Assembly: GCF_013368755.1 (NCBI RefSeq)
Contig: NC_049562.1
Coordinates: forward strand, 2,728,001 to 2,792,000
Length of the DNA: 64,000 bases
Reading direction: 5' to 3'
Source of the DNA: Talaromyces rugulosus
Lineage: Eukaryota > Ascomycota > Eurotiomycetes > Eurotiales > Trichocomaceae
In this document: positions 22,394 to 34,649 of the stretch, piece after piece
How positions within the stretch are numbered: position 1 is the stretch's first letter
How the letters are laid out: each line of letters starts with the position of its first letter
The notes under the pieces: model-generated
The model's database searches: none
The model's input: the letters and a program-made list of their open reading frames with translations, nothing else
Told to the model about the DNA's origin: nothing
Translations under genes and position numbers: made by a program

Positions 22394-25300
22394 AGAGAGA
22401 TATGTCTAGAAATTTCTTTCACTTCTTGATTGTTCATAGTTAAAACAGGATATATGCATGGAAGTGGCGTTTTACGTTTGATTACGATGATGACTCTATT
22501 TTGGTGCTGATTTGATTTCAATGTCCTTGGATAAAAGAATAGATTACATTTACATTTCAATAATGTCGGTCCTCATGACAAGAAGAATACTACGTACCCC
22601 AAAGTTATCGCCCTAGTAGCAGTGGTGGATCCAACCCGATAAACATGCGGGTAGGACATGGCCATACTACGGTACTATTATTCTAGAAGGATGGGCGAAG
22701 CACCTTGTGCAACCGGAGCATTGTGTTCTTGTCTTGATGAGGTAGTACGTTGCGACCTTGGCCTAGCCGCCCCACTCTTGTGCTTTTTGTGTTCCCAATT
22801 ATGAATTCAGCAAAAAAGACACACCAGGCCTGAATTGGAGGTGCGGCTGATGCCGATAGTCGAATCAGCTGTGGCCCAGAAGTGGGGCCGTGGAAGTACG
22901 TACGTCTTGTACTTATTTAGGTAAAATACGGATACGAATTAGCCTTTCGTATTTTGTATCATTATTTTAGGGGAAGAGAGAGAGAGAGGTGGGGGGTTTT
23001 TTTTTCGTTCTGTTTTTTAGACTTTCGGGGCATTTTTAGAGTTGAAAGGGAAGGAAAGAACGTTATTACGTGTGCATCAAATGATCCAAAGTACTCCCGT
23101 AGTACCTCCGTACTAGTAGTGATTAAACACGAGGGAAACGGGTCGGAAATAATAGTAAACAGTACTAATACTAAATCCTGATGATGAATTTCTCGGCATC
23201 CTTCGGGCACATGCATATGTTGGGCGCCTGGCCCGGGAGTTGGAAAATAATCATCAAATGCCGTGCGACGCCCTGCTGAAGTTTATTTTCTATTACCGTG
23301 GACTATCTTGCAGTCTTGCTTCGTATTAATTAATATTATCATTATTTATCTACGACATCTGGATTATTGCTGGTTGTTGCTATTGTTGAGTACTTCCGAA
23401 CAGGGTCAGCGGTCAATCAATCTTAACTAACAAAGCGGCAAGCCAACAAGTAGCAAATCGCAGCAAATAGCCAACCAACATGAGAGATTTATCTATTAAT
23501 AACTTACAAAACACCGTATGATTAGACTTGGTACTTCGGATGCTAGATCTGGTAAACGGTGGAACAAGTGGAACACAAAAAAAAGAAGACCACAACTTTT
23601 GGCGTCTCCAGTTTGACTTCGCTTAACCAACAACAGTTATTCGTCCATCTTTCAGTCTCGGCGTATGGAGGCGTGGCGCGAATTTGGGTTAAGGAGTCTA
23701 TCGTCCATATTTATTTCCTCTGTGCCATGATTGGCTGTTTCGGGTGTGCTAGGCTATGGGACTAGAGCTTTCCAGAGTCTAAACTGGTGGATTTAAGTTG
23801 ACCGGGAAATAAAAGGCCCTCAATTTAGAGGCGGACTACTAGTACTACTTCCGCTACTACTACATCGTACTCGGGTAGGCAAATACGCGAGAAAAGAAAG
23901 TATATACTACTACTTAGTACTTTCCCCGTACATACGCGAAGAAAGAAGATATGAAAAGTGGGTGGATCGGGATTACGCCATGCAGCAGTGTGGCAGCGGC
24001 ACGTCCCCCAAAGTTGTTGGTTGGATTGCGATAGTGCGATTCACGAGGGTACTAAACCTATTAAACACTCCTCAGCATGTTAGCTGCTAACCAAAAAGCC
24101 GTTCGGCTAGTTGGTCAGTCCTTATTATCCACTAGTATATAGTAAAATAATAACAAAAAGAGTACTATAGATGACCAACCAACAAAACAAATGCATAAAC
24201 TATCTGTGCTGATTATTAATAGACTTTATATAACAAAAGCCAAGCCCTCTATGCAGAAGGGCTATCAAGACTCAGTACAGTTTAGTCACTTTAGTGATTA
24301 GTACTAGTACTCTAGTAGTATCTTTTCCGCTGCGGATGATCAGCAACAAAACTTTGAAGTTCATGAATATCACCTAACAAAGTTAAAAGCGTCGATCCAT
24401 TTTCAATACAATCCCGCCAGTAGTAGTCATCCTTTTTTTTCTCTTGCAGTTACGCGGCGATACGGAGGTTTCATTCATCTTTTAATAAAGAGCTTGCCAA
24501 TTTGATTATTTTATTTTAGCTGGTACTATAAATCATTAGTGTTGTTTGTATACATACTATTACCTCATGCGGAAATTTACGAGTACTCTATAGCTTGCGC
24601 GATGACTTTCCGCATTAGGAAAATGACAAGAAACCGCATTGATTTCCTAATTTGGTTTAGCGGTTGTTGGCGCGCCCAGAGGGGGGAATCGCTCAGCGAG
24701 TGTGTTAACACATGAGCTATTATCACAGCCACAACTCATTAAGTATATAGTGTTGGTATATAAATTATACACATGCTATCATCGAATGGTCTAGATTGGA
24801 GGTTGATTCCCGTTTTTTATGTCACGAATACGAATTTATGATGTGCGTCATAATTCCCCGCCAATTAGAGAAATATAGATTAAGAATACGAATAATCGAA
24901 ATCGATCCCCCTCTTTTCTACCCCATTTTTTTTGGGCAGTGCATCAGCCTCGGTCGACAGAACAGGAAGGAGAAAGAAAAAAAAAAACACGAGAAATATA
25001 GACCGGTCGCGATAGTCTCAATGGCAGCCTAGTTAATTAACAGCCAAGGACTCGGCCTCGTGTTGCACCAACGTATGAAGAAAAAAAAGGATCCGAGTGC
25101 CCATCACAAAGCTGAAGGCTGAATTGAAGGCTGAAAAAAAAAAAACCCAAAAAATGAAAAGTATCCGAACAAATTCAACAAATAAAAATAATAAATGATC
25201 GCTTTGCGTGGGTCTTTGTCTCTCGCAACAAGTACTGCTTTTTGTTTTCTACAGCCTGCTTCAGCCCTACCAGACCCAACAAGCTGAATGGTTGGTCAGG

Positions 25301-25720
25301 TTTAGAATGATGATTCAGCAGAAGTGTACGACGTACGTACATTGCCGCCAAGGCTAAACTTATTCAGGTAAGAAAGAAAAGGTCTATTCCAAAATGGTTT
25401 AGGCGTGATGAAGGTTAAAAATGCGATACGTTACCGTACTATTACGGAGTGTAACTCATCGTAAGTTACGGAGTACTAGTGCTACGGACGGAATATTCTT
25501 GGCCTCTTCTTGCCACGCACCGGGCCCCAGGGATCTAGCCTCTTATTATACTACCGAGTCCCAAGCCAATTAAGCTGCGGGAAAGACGGGTCCACCCAAA
25601 CCCTAAACCCGCTTCGTATATAGTACTATATTAGTATACAAAGCCACCAAAGCACGTCGTAGTGAATGAGGCTTAATTCGCCCTTTCTTTTTTTTCTCTT
25701 ATCGCAAAAAGTGCTACTAC

Positions 25721-25758
25721 CGCCAACAAAGAGGCACTAGTGTGCCTCTTTGTTGGCG
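25721..25758. repeat. Perfect 38-base palindrome with 17-base arms
   Basis: The arm CGCCAACAAAGAGGCAC is followed by TAGT and the exact reverse complement of the arm. No mismatch is present. The central CACTAGTG is itself palindromic. It is far from any gene, being about 2 kb from the 3' end of casein kinase II beta and 3.3 kb from the bZIP gene. Confidence 0.9.
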
Positions 25759-26531
25759 AGCGGCAGAGCCTCGTAATTGGTAAACGAGAGGGAAACACGA
25801 GACGACACGACACGGCTATCATTCACCCCAGCGGACTAGCAGACTAGCCCCCGGCTTAGTTAAAAAGTTGTTTAATTCTAAAACAGAACAGAGTTATTCG
25901 ACCCAAACAAAAAGCCAAGACTCAAGTGCTGTCGATGGATTTCCTAGCCGGCAAAGGTGGATCGCTACGAATACTGGATCCTGCAACGTGTTAGACGTTG
26001 AGTACTCTGTAGCCTAGTACATACTACTACCTTTACGGAGTACAGCTTAATTCCACTACGCTAATGCTCCGTAGGAATACTAAATAGTGACCAGTACTAC
26101 GACTACTACGGTACTCAGGGTATCTGGCAATCTGCAAGAGCTATGCCGGCATGTCCGACGGTGAACCGCAGTCCGTTCCCCGATGTCTTATCGATCATCA
26201 TAATACAGAGCTATTACTACGCAGCTAGCGGGTGTCAAAAATGCAGGATCGTGATGATGTACATGGATTCCGTAATGATGCATTGTCGCAATGCGGAACA
26301 AATCCGTGATCTGATGATTAATGCTACTTCTCTTTACATCAATTGACTCATCCTTTTGTACGTAGTAGGTATTGGCTGATCTTCAGTCTTACTGATAAAA
26401 GACATACATCAGTGGCAACATGTTCGCAAAATAACCGTAGTAGCAGAAAAAAGATTCTGCACGGCCATGCCCATGCATGTCGCCATTCTTCAAAAGCATC
26501 GTGATGAGCTATCTGCTCGCGTCGGTTTGCC

Positions 26532-26536
<5 letters not shown>

Positions 26537-26563
<27 letters not shown>
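26537..26563 (+). repeat. Poly-A run of 27
   Basis: Uninterrupted run of A inside the second gene desert. It may be a microsatellite or the tail of an old inserted cDNA; no target-site duplication or coding sequence is visible upstream. Confidence 0.7.
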
Positions 26564-26564
<1 letters not shown>

Positions 26565-27775
26565 TTAGGACGTCAAACTAATGCTGCAGGCTGCGGGAAT
26601 CTAGTATGTCCGATCCGACGCTTTTTCTGGCCAGTTTTGGTGACTGCAGGTGAAACATACTAGCCACACCCCTCTTCTGTTCCAAACTGCATCAAATACC
26701 GAGATGATTGACATGATTGACAACGATAGTCGCATCTGTGATGGACCATGACGGAGTCACAGGATGGAGGAGTTAGTCTAACCCCCACGCTTCCTTTTCA
26801 CCGGGCATCGAGAACAACGTGGAAGAAATGGTTGAGGTGCAGGTCGGGCGTCGCACGTGGCGTGACGATCGGATTAATTTTTATTTATTATTATTCATAA
26901 AAAATTAATCATAATAGCGGATTGAATAATAATGCGATTGCCGTACGGTAAACTGACTGTATCGCTTAGTATTAATTACGCCGGGACGGCTTATTATAGC
27001 GGTCAAAGCCTCCTTATTTTCCCAATCCAACACTGTTTTATGTTTTGCGTGTCAGCACTCAAATTCAAGGTTTGAGACCTGTTGCTGAAAGAAGATGAAT
27101 AATGCTGTTCTTGTCGTTTGTACACAATTCATTAAGGACGGACCCCATTCCGCAATCCTCTACTCAGTACTCTTTTGTCAAAGGAGTAAATCAAACATAA
27201 CTACTTGGTACTAATTGTCATGGAATATTCGCCACCGGTCTAGATCTGCACCATCCAAAGGCTAAATAGCTAATCAATACTGAAAACGAAAAAGAACAGC
27301 GTCGGGTTTCGCTCGAATGCCCGCCGTAGGAACCCTAAAGCGGAAAGGAGACAAAAGGTGCTGACCCGCTATAATAATGGTGCGGATTCTGGATGTCTGC
27401 ATCCATAGTAGGATTTTCATCCATGCATATAATAATTAGCCCCGCGGGGATAGTACTACTATCAGAAATGCTAATTCATATCCCTGTCTAGTCCGTACAA
27501 CTACAGATCATGTTGGTACTATGGTAGTAGTGTTGGTATATACCACTTGTTTAGGTACGCTCCTTTCAATTTTCGAAGCATCAATTAATTCCTTTCATTC
27601 CAGCCGATACTCCATGTGATTCTACAAGAAAGCTAAAATAAACAAACTATCAATTGTTCGCTATGATGTATTTCTGTCCACATATTAAACATCCCAAAGA
27701 ACAGATATGAAAAGAGAAAGAGAGAAAAAAATAATAAAGAAAAAGAGGGGAAACCCGGGAAAAAATACGAATAAT

Positions 27776-28900
27776 TTAACCACCCTCCCCATTTGCCGTC
27801 GTGCGATCTGGATTGCTTGGTGGTATGTGCCTACGTTTCCGCATAGGGGCCTTTCTCCTCATGTCGATGACGGACTGCTGTGAGCCAGCAGGGGCTGATC
27901 CCATTTCGGTATCGCCATCGTGATACTCTTCATCCTCATCGGCTCCGTTCGTGGCATAGTATATAGCTGATTCGTCCAGTTCGTTGATATCCCGCGGCTT
28001 CATACGAAGCCACTGCATCCGAGGTCCGGATTTGGCCCGCTCAGAAACTCGAAACCCGTAAATACGAGGCTCGTAGATCTTGCCAGCTCCCAATCCTAGC
28101 GCAAAGTTGGATGTCAACATCCCGTTGATTTGAGCTGGCTGGTTTGGCGCTTGCTCCGTGCTTGCAGCCGTCAGTGCAATTGACGAGTTTAGCGACGGCG
28201 ACCGTGACTGGGCCGCCAGTGAAGCACTTAGCGAGGCTGGCGATAATATGCTTTCTGCCCGATCTCCGCCCACATCAAGTTCTGGGAACGTCATGAAGAA
28301 AAGACAGCCAAATGTCGTCCCGAAAAAGGCACCGTCAACAGATTGAAATCGACTGTTTGGCGGCGTGTAGATGTCGTAGCAGCTGGGGCAAAAGAGCTTG
28401 ACCGTTTCCTGGCCAGGCGTATCCGTGCGGCCGACAGGAAGCACTTTGCAGCCATTGCAGTTGACCCGGGGACAGACACCGAAATGGTCGACCTCGTATT
28501 TTTCAAGCATCTGCTGGATCCCGGGCCGCGATGTGATATAACGTTGGTGGATCAGTCCATACAGCAACTCCGCCGAGCTCTCAATCACGCTGAGGTCGCT
28601 TGCAACTCGCATATGCTTTCGGTCACCAGCTCGCCTGTATCCTAGCGGTTTCTCCTCCCCAAGTGGCACATCCTCATCGTCATCTTCGTCTTCCTCCTCG
28701 TCCTCCTCATCATCATCCTCCGGCTCAACATCTAGAATCATTTCCAAAGCTTCTTTATACATAGGCACTTGTGATTGCAACCCGGTCAAATTGAAATCGT
28801 CTTCAATAAAATCTTCCGACACTTCCGCAAAATACTCGTGACCCATAAGCGAACAAAATGAGGTGATCCATGATTCCGGGGGCCCCTCAGAAGACGACAT
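27776..28900 (-). CDS. ckb1: Casein kinase II regulatory (beta) subunit
   Basis: Regulatory subunit that dimerises through a zinc finger and binds the two CK2 catalytic subunits. With the start MSSSEGPPESW it has 374 residues and no intron. Landmarks: WITSFCSLMGHEYFAEV at 11-27, a highly acidic insert at about 59-83, LLYGLIHQRYI at about 112-122, and a zinc finger with cysteines at about 143, 148, 171 and 174 (CPRVNC and CPSC). SVDGAFFGTTFGCLFFMTFP follows. The C-terminal tail after about residue 212 is Ser-rich and then reads KIYEPRIYGFRV. The frame stays open upstream to 29173; this start was chosen because it matches the family's N-terminus and the upstream part is unconserved in style. 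Confidence 0.95.
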   Translation of the reverse strand: MSSSEGPPESWITSFCSLMGHEYFAEVSEDFIEDDFNLTGLQSQVPMYKEALEMILDVEPEDDDEEDEEEDEDDDEDVPLGEEKPLGYRRAGDRKHMRVASDLSVIESSAELLYGLIHQRYITSRPGIQQMLEKYEVDHFGVCPRVNCNGCKVLPVGRTDTPGQETVKLFCPSCYDIYTPPNSRFQSVDGAFFGTTFGCLFFMTFPELDVGGDRAESILSPASLSASLAAQSRSPSLNSSIALTAASTEQAPNQPAQINGMLTSNFALGLGAGKIYEPRIYGFRVSERAKSGPRMQWLRMKPRDINELDESAIYYATNGADEDEEYHDGDTEMGSAPAGSQQSVIDMRRKAPMRKRRHIPPSNPDRTTANGEGG

Positions 28901-29792
28901 GGTGAAGGAACCAGAGTCTGTCGATGGCGTAGACGTGGATGCTTGGCTAAACTCTAGCCTTTCGAGGCCTTCGGCCAGTGCTTGCGCTACTTCTCCAGAC
29001 ACGTTGCCGGAGATGTGGCCGAGCCCGTTTGGAGGTATACGAGAGGGAGAAAAAAAAATCGATTTGGAGAAAAGTTCGCTTAAATATTCGGCTTTCGACT
29101 CGTTCTCAACACTTGTATATTCACGTCGGATAAGGCCCTTTTCTGCCTGATGTGTGACCTTGAATAGTTGCACAAAACAACATCAAGTGACTGGCGCGAA
29201 AATAAATTTCCTAGACGTGAAATTGCTTTTGTTGGTACCACTGCCGTGGACACCGGATGGACGGACAAACGGATGAGAAAAACGAGTAAACAGCCCCTCT
29301 CTGGTGACCCGGTAGATTCTCGAAGGCGTTTCTTATAAGCGAATTGTCAATATCGCGAGTGGCCGGTTGGCGTTCCTTGCAGCGAGCGATTAGTTCGGAT
29401 AGCGGGGTAGTGCCAAGTGGCGGAGAACAGGTGCGAATATCGTAAATTAACGAGGCAGCACAATAGAATGGGGTCCTTGACAGCAAGAAAGGATATACGT
29501 CGCTCACGGGTACATCGACATGGTGGTGTTCAGTCCAAGATCGGGATCTCAGGTGCTGCGATTGCTCATCGCAGCTTGTGCGGTCGACGCTGCGCCGCCG
29601 CGGATATGAGGTCACGTGATATCTTCACGCCTCGGCTTGAAAGCTGGTGGTTGACGCAATACTCGTAGATAAAAAATTGTTTGCTGTGATTCGTAATGTG
29701 TATGTCGCATATTTACAGTTACTTTTATAGCTAATAGGCCTTGGTAAACTGTCTTGGGTAATCCAAATTACTATATACATCAACCCGTTCAA
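28901..29792. other. Intergenic region upstream of CK2 beta
   Basis: The 5' flank of the CK2 beta gene and 3' flank of the Zn2Cys6 gene. A 134-codon minus frame at 29211-29615 has no recognised domain and may lie in the 5' untranslated region or be chance. Confidence 0.4.
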
Positions 29793-32379
29793 TCACATGA
29801 GATTTCTGAGCACGCGAGAGAATTCTGCGTCGCTACTGAGTACACCAGCTAAGCCTTCGCCAGAATTTTGTATGTCGGTGTCGTGGGGGACGAATGTGTT
29901 GAAGTTGTCTGGTCCGAATGAGCCCGATGCCCCAACAGCTTCAAAAAGATTCGTAAGTTCATGGCTCATTTGAAGTCCATTCATCGGACTGTTGCCCAGC
30001 TCGGATATTGGCCCCAAACCCTCATACACCGACATGTCTTCGATTGGATGTCCCGCGAGTCCGGCCATTGCAACAGCCGCGTTGGAATGAGGATCATTGC
30101 CATCCGTTCCAATGTTTCGTCCAAAGACACCCAGCTTCTCGGCAATCCTGCGAACTCCTTTGATAGTATTCCACAGTCGCTTTGATATGTAAGATTTGGT
30201 AGTGAACTCGCTGACAAGATTCAATGCCATGTAAAATTCATCCCGGGCCTGTTCGTTAAATTCGGTGGGGGCATGACAGACGGCAAGAAATAAAACGGCG
30301 AGAGCGGCCACCAAGAAATAATTGAAACAGATTTGCTGGGTTTTGTAAATATCAGAGGTCTGGTTTAGTCGAGTCAAAACTCGAATGGTATCTTTTGCGA
30401 TATCAACAACAGTTTGAGCATAGTTTCGGTGTTCGACAATGCTCGACGAAGAATGCAAGACTGGTCGAAAGATCAGGATACGCAAGTGATTCATGCGCAA
30501 GTACAACAGCACCCGCAGTCGTTGCATTCCTCGACTGACTGGGCGACTGGTTGGGTTGCCATTGCTGGTGGAATCCGATGGAAGCATGACACTCTCCGGT
30601 ACATGCTTGTACCACTGACACACCTGGTAGTCCAAAAACCCAATTTCTTCTCTCTTCACATCCGTTGAACCTTCATAACCTAGACCGGAGTACCATATTT
30701 TTGAGCTAAGACGGCCATAAGCAACCATACTCCTCAAATACGGCAGCGAATCATCCTGTCTCTTTATAAGCACAATCGAAACAAGAATTTCTGATTTTTT
30801 TTCTTGTCAATTACTCACAGGTTCTGGGAGGCTCGGATCAATATCATCATCTTGGATAACAAACGGCAAACCTGTACCAAAGCTCCATCGCCGGTCAAGG
30901 CTGTACACAGACCAAAATAGTCGAGTGATTCGTGGCCAATCGGCCTCGACTGGAAAGGTTTTCATAATAGCATCGCGACGATGTAATCCCAGCTCAAGAC
31001 ACATTCGAGCAGCTAATCCGATTATGCGATATGACATGATATCATTGTATGTGTGAAAGTAGTACGTCGCCTGTAAAACGAGGTTAGCATACAGAGTCAA
31101 AAAGAATATAAATTATCCACAGGGAGATATCAATCACGCACAACAATTGTAAGTAGCTGGACAGATTTGACATCGACAGGTTCTAGCATCTTAGCGTAAA
31201 AGATCGGCTTGACATTCTCGAATAAGCGTTGTGCAAGGTTGCTTTGCCCATTCCCTTCAAGCACCAATGTTGTAGCTAGTATCATCTTGAGGTTAAGCGT
31301 GTCATCATCCTGTACACCATCTAACCCTGGAACATGACGTTTTGCAAACCCTGTTCTATGGGCTGCTTCTAGGAAATGATAAAGTAGATTTGTTCGTGCA
31401 ATGACCTTGTCAATGTCGAATATAGGATACATCAAACCGATTTCCTCTTCATATACTTTGCATAAACGGATAGCTTCTTCTCGTCGGATGAACCATATCG
31501 GGTCTTTGGAAGGAAACATTGCAACTATTTGCGATGTCGTTGCTTGGTTGAGATCGAGTTGGGGCGTTTCAGGTGGAATAGGGGTTAGGTCATCGTGCAT
31601 TGCATCTTCATTAGGCGCAATCCCCATATGCTCAAGGCTAGATCTAGCCACGTCAAAATTGAAAGCCGAGCTTGTCGGGCCGTGGAAGCGGGGGTGCTTG
31701 GATCGCATGCGATTTAGAGACGCAGGCAGTGCTTGAGCGGGCGAAAGAGACTCTGCATGGGCGCTGTTACCGGTGAATGGCTCGAAAGGAGCCGAGTCTA
31801 GTGGTGACGCCCTTTGCGAACTCAGCTCGTTCAATTTCGAGAAAAGAGTGTTGACCTGTCCCTCCAGCGTGCCAATCTGGTCTTTCATTGATCGATATTC
31901 ACTGTTCCGGAGTCAGCATTTTATCAGGCACTTAAATGGCGGGGCAGGCAGACTCTGATTCCTTAAAGTTCCCATTGCAACAATTCGGGGCGTAGAGGCC
32001 TAGAATGAGGATTAGAAGGCTGGTATCAGAGAATAGGTAGGTACGTTTGTACTGACATTCCAGGTTAAGATGCCCGCAGCGCTGGCAAGGAACCTGGCCA
32101 TTGCACTTGATCTTGCGTCGCTTGCATTCGTTACTAGCAGGGGACACATGGAGTAAGCAAGGATACTTGAGCGAGTTGCAGGCATGGGAATCAATTCCGG
32201 GGTTTTAGGCAGCGCATAGCGCGCTCTCCACCTTACCATGCGATTGAGATGTATCGATTCCGCTTTGCACGAATGTGTGTTCCGCTCTGCGATTCGGCCT
32301 TTCTTTTGGGGTCCCCGTCGGGCGTGGCTACCGTGGCTGGTGGAGAAGAACCGTTGGGATGAGGAGATTCAGAGGCCAT
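29793..32379 (-). CDS. Zn2Cys6 fungal-specific transcription factor
   Basis: Binuclear zinc cluster regulator, nuclear. Six exons fit in phase: 32379-32237, 32133-32045, 31999-31954, 31901-31142, 31070-30819 and 30761-29793, giving 752 residues. The first splice creates cysteine 48, and the six ligands then sit at about 48, 51, 58, 64, 67 and 74 (CNECKRRKIKC, then CQRCG), a complete C6 cluster. LYAPNCCNGNFKES and a coiled-coil (MKDQIGTLEGQVNTLFSKL) follow. The Fungal_trans domain spans about residues 200-600, with YYFHTYNDIMSYRIIGLA, then CLELGLHRR and FWSVYSLDRRWSFGTGLP. It is transcribed in the same direction as the monooxygenase immediately upstream, 284 bases away, and might control it, which is inference. 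Target genes are unknown. Confidence 0.93.
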
Positions 32380-32662
32380 CTCTGCGAGTGTTCTCAGCAA
32401 TTCAGCGGCGGTGATGCGGCGCGAAAGCGACGAGCGTCGTGGACGGAAAGCAGCGTTGTTCGGGTGCGGAATTCGCTCCAGCGGTCAGTTGCGGGCGGGG
32501 TCGCTCCTGCCGCCCACTTAACTTTAACTGTTTGTGTACGCATCGTTCCGCTTTGCTTCGACTACGACTTCTTTTACACCTTACAGCTAGACAGCTATTT
32601 CATCGCTCTTTACTGCGGATAACTTTATTTGCATGTTCTAGGTAAAAACGACCTCGAGCTAC

Positions 32663-34649
32663 CTACGCCGCAAGACGATTTGCCTTGGCTATCATCGAGC
32701 TTAACCCTCGAGTGATGGCCTGAACAACAGCTGTCTTGATAGCCTGGACCGCTGCAGGGCGCCTCTTTGACCAGATATAGAATCCGAGCACCGCTGTCAA
32801 CAATGATCCGCGAGCCAGCTGTCTTCTCCTACGTCTTTTGATACCTTCCGGCGTGAGCTTGACGTCCCAGTGGCGCCATACGGGGAACATGGATCGCAGC
32901 ATGTAATCAACCTGGGAGAATCTGGAGGCGAGAACTGTCAGCAAGCAAACTTCTACTCAAATTCTAAGTGACTAAGATGACTTACGGATACACTGTTGAA
33001 TTCCAACCATTTGCTTTCGTGTACCAACTGGTGCAGCCGCTCAAAAAGGTCGTGTGCTTGAGTTCGTTTTGCACTTTTTCTGTCCATTCTCTTTCGGCTT
33101 CTTCTTTCACCTCCCAGGTGCTGACAGACCCGTCGAGGATTGGCTTTATGAACTTCAAGCTGTATTGGACTGCGTTTTCGCTTGCCAGAATCACGCTTGT
33201 GTGGCCAGTGGCCATGTTCGGACCGAAAATCATAAAAAAGTTGGGGAATTTGTCCATGGCAATGCCGAGATAAGCCTGAGGCCCGCCTCGCTGTTCCCAC
33301 AAATCATGGAGATTCTGCCCGTCTTTTCCCACAACGCAGAGTGGATGAAGCCATTCATTCGTTCGATATCCATTTGCTAGAACAATAACGTCAGCGGGCA
33401 GTTGTACATCCTCGTCGTCAGCCGTCTCCTTTCCTTCCTGAGGAGGGTATTGCTGGGGTCCAAGTGTGACGCTTCGGGCCTGGACGCTTTTGAGGCGGCG
33501 AGAGGTCAATTCGACCTTTGGGTGATGCAAGCTCCTATACCATTCCCCACCAATGACGCGCCGCTTGCAACCGAGGGTATAATTTGGTTCTAAAATATCG
33601 AAATATTTGGAGGGAGCTAGCTTTCTCATATACTGCCGGGATATTTCCTCCATGCCGGGTCGATGCTTTCGAGTGTAGTCCGTGTTGGCAAATGTGGTAA
33701 AGAACTGGCGTTCTATAACCACGAAAAAGAGAAACCGTACCATGCGCATCAGACCAGGTACATTTCGCATCAAGGGTGGGGCGTATTTTTTCCAACGCCT
33801 GGTAGATTCTGGATCGTCCTTAAAAGGTCTTACCCATGGCGGAGTTCTCATCAATTGCGTGACGGATTTGACATCGTAGGGATCCCTGACGAGACCTGAG
33901 ACGACCTGAGCAGCACTAGCTCCAGATCCCAGGACGACCACTTCTTTGCCTGTCACATCCACATCCTCTTTCCATTTAGCCGTGTGGATGATATCGCCTT
34001 CAAAGCCGTCCCACCCGGGAATGTCCTTTGGAATCATATTCGGCTCAACTAATCCACCCACAGCGCTAATGGCAATCTTGGATCGCACGATCTCGGTGGC
34101 GATATAGATACTATTCTCACCGTCCGCGGCGACTTTATTTCGACGGTCTAGCTCTGACCAGTCTCCTGCTCCGGGTACGAGATAAGCCAAGGTAATTTGC
34201 CATTCCTCCTCTTCTTCCAACCATCTCAGCTCCCTCACCTCGGTGTGGAGCTGGATTTTGTCTACAATTTCATACTTGGCACAAACATTCGCCAGGTATT
34301 CTGCGATTTCCGAGCCAGGTGGATGTGCCGATGTCCAGTTCGGGTTCTGCGCGAATGAGAAAGAATAGCAGATGGCCGGACTGCGTGCGTACGGTTATCT
34401 TTTCCTGCTCGCCTCAAAGACTTGGTGATCGAATACATACATGTCACAGGCAACCCCGGGGTATCTGTTGATCCACCATGTGCCACCGATACCTGACTGA
34501 CGGTCAAATATGCGGAACTGATCGAATCCAAGGACCTCCTTTAGCTGGCATCCCATAGCAATTCCCGACTCTCCTGCGCCGACAATGACGACAGGGTAGT
34601 AGGTGTATGCATTCTTAGTATACGCACTTTGTCTGCGAATCGACGCCAT
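32663..34649 (-). CDS. FAD-dependent Baeyer-Villiger-type monooxygenase
   Basis: Flavin monooxygenase using NADPH and oxygen. Exons 34649-34441, 34380-32986 and 32921-32663 give 620 residues. The FAD-binding Rossmann motif GAGESG lies at about 24-29, and GGTWWINRYPGVACD follows. The splice restores ACDIPAICYSFSFA. A BVMO fingerprint, FEGDIIHTAKW, matches FxGxxxHxxxW, and the NADPH motif VLGSGASAAQV comes next. The C-terminal exon has a basic cluster (KRRRRRQ) and a hydrophobic segment (LLTAVLGFYIW), which may anchor the protein to a membrane. Such enzymes convert ketones to esters or lactones, often in secondary metabolism or steroid/cyclic ketone breakdown. No polyketide or peptide synthase is nearby in this window, so the substrate is open. 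Confidence 0.93.

Larger units (their letters stand above)
22394..27775. other. Gene desert 2, with TAGTAC / CGGAGTAC-like words
   Basis: About 5.4 kb with no supportable gene. The sequence repeatedly shows TACTAGTACT, AGTACTAC, CTACTACTAC, TACGGAGTA and CGTAGTACC words on both strands, for example at 23090-23120, 23830-23930, 24290-24320, 25435-25490 and 26000-26115. Poly-A and homopurine runs are common. It also holds a perfect palindrome at 25721-25758 and a 27-base A run at 26537-26563. Confidence 0.55.

Noticed and set aside
26537..26563. Poly-A run as the tail of a retrocopy
   Set aside because: No coding sequence upstream and no flanking direct repeats were seen; homopolymer expansion is simpler.
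29211..29615. 134-codon minus frame upstream of CK2 beta
   Set aside because: Partly protein-like but no motif, and it sits in the likely 5' leader or promoter.
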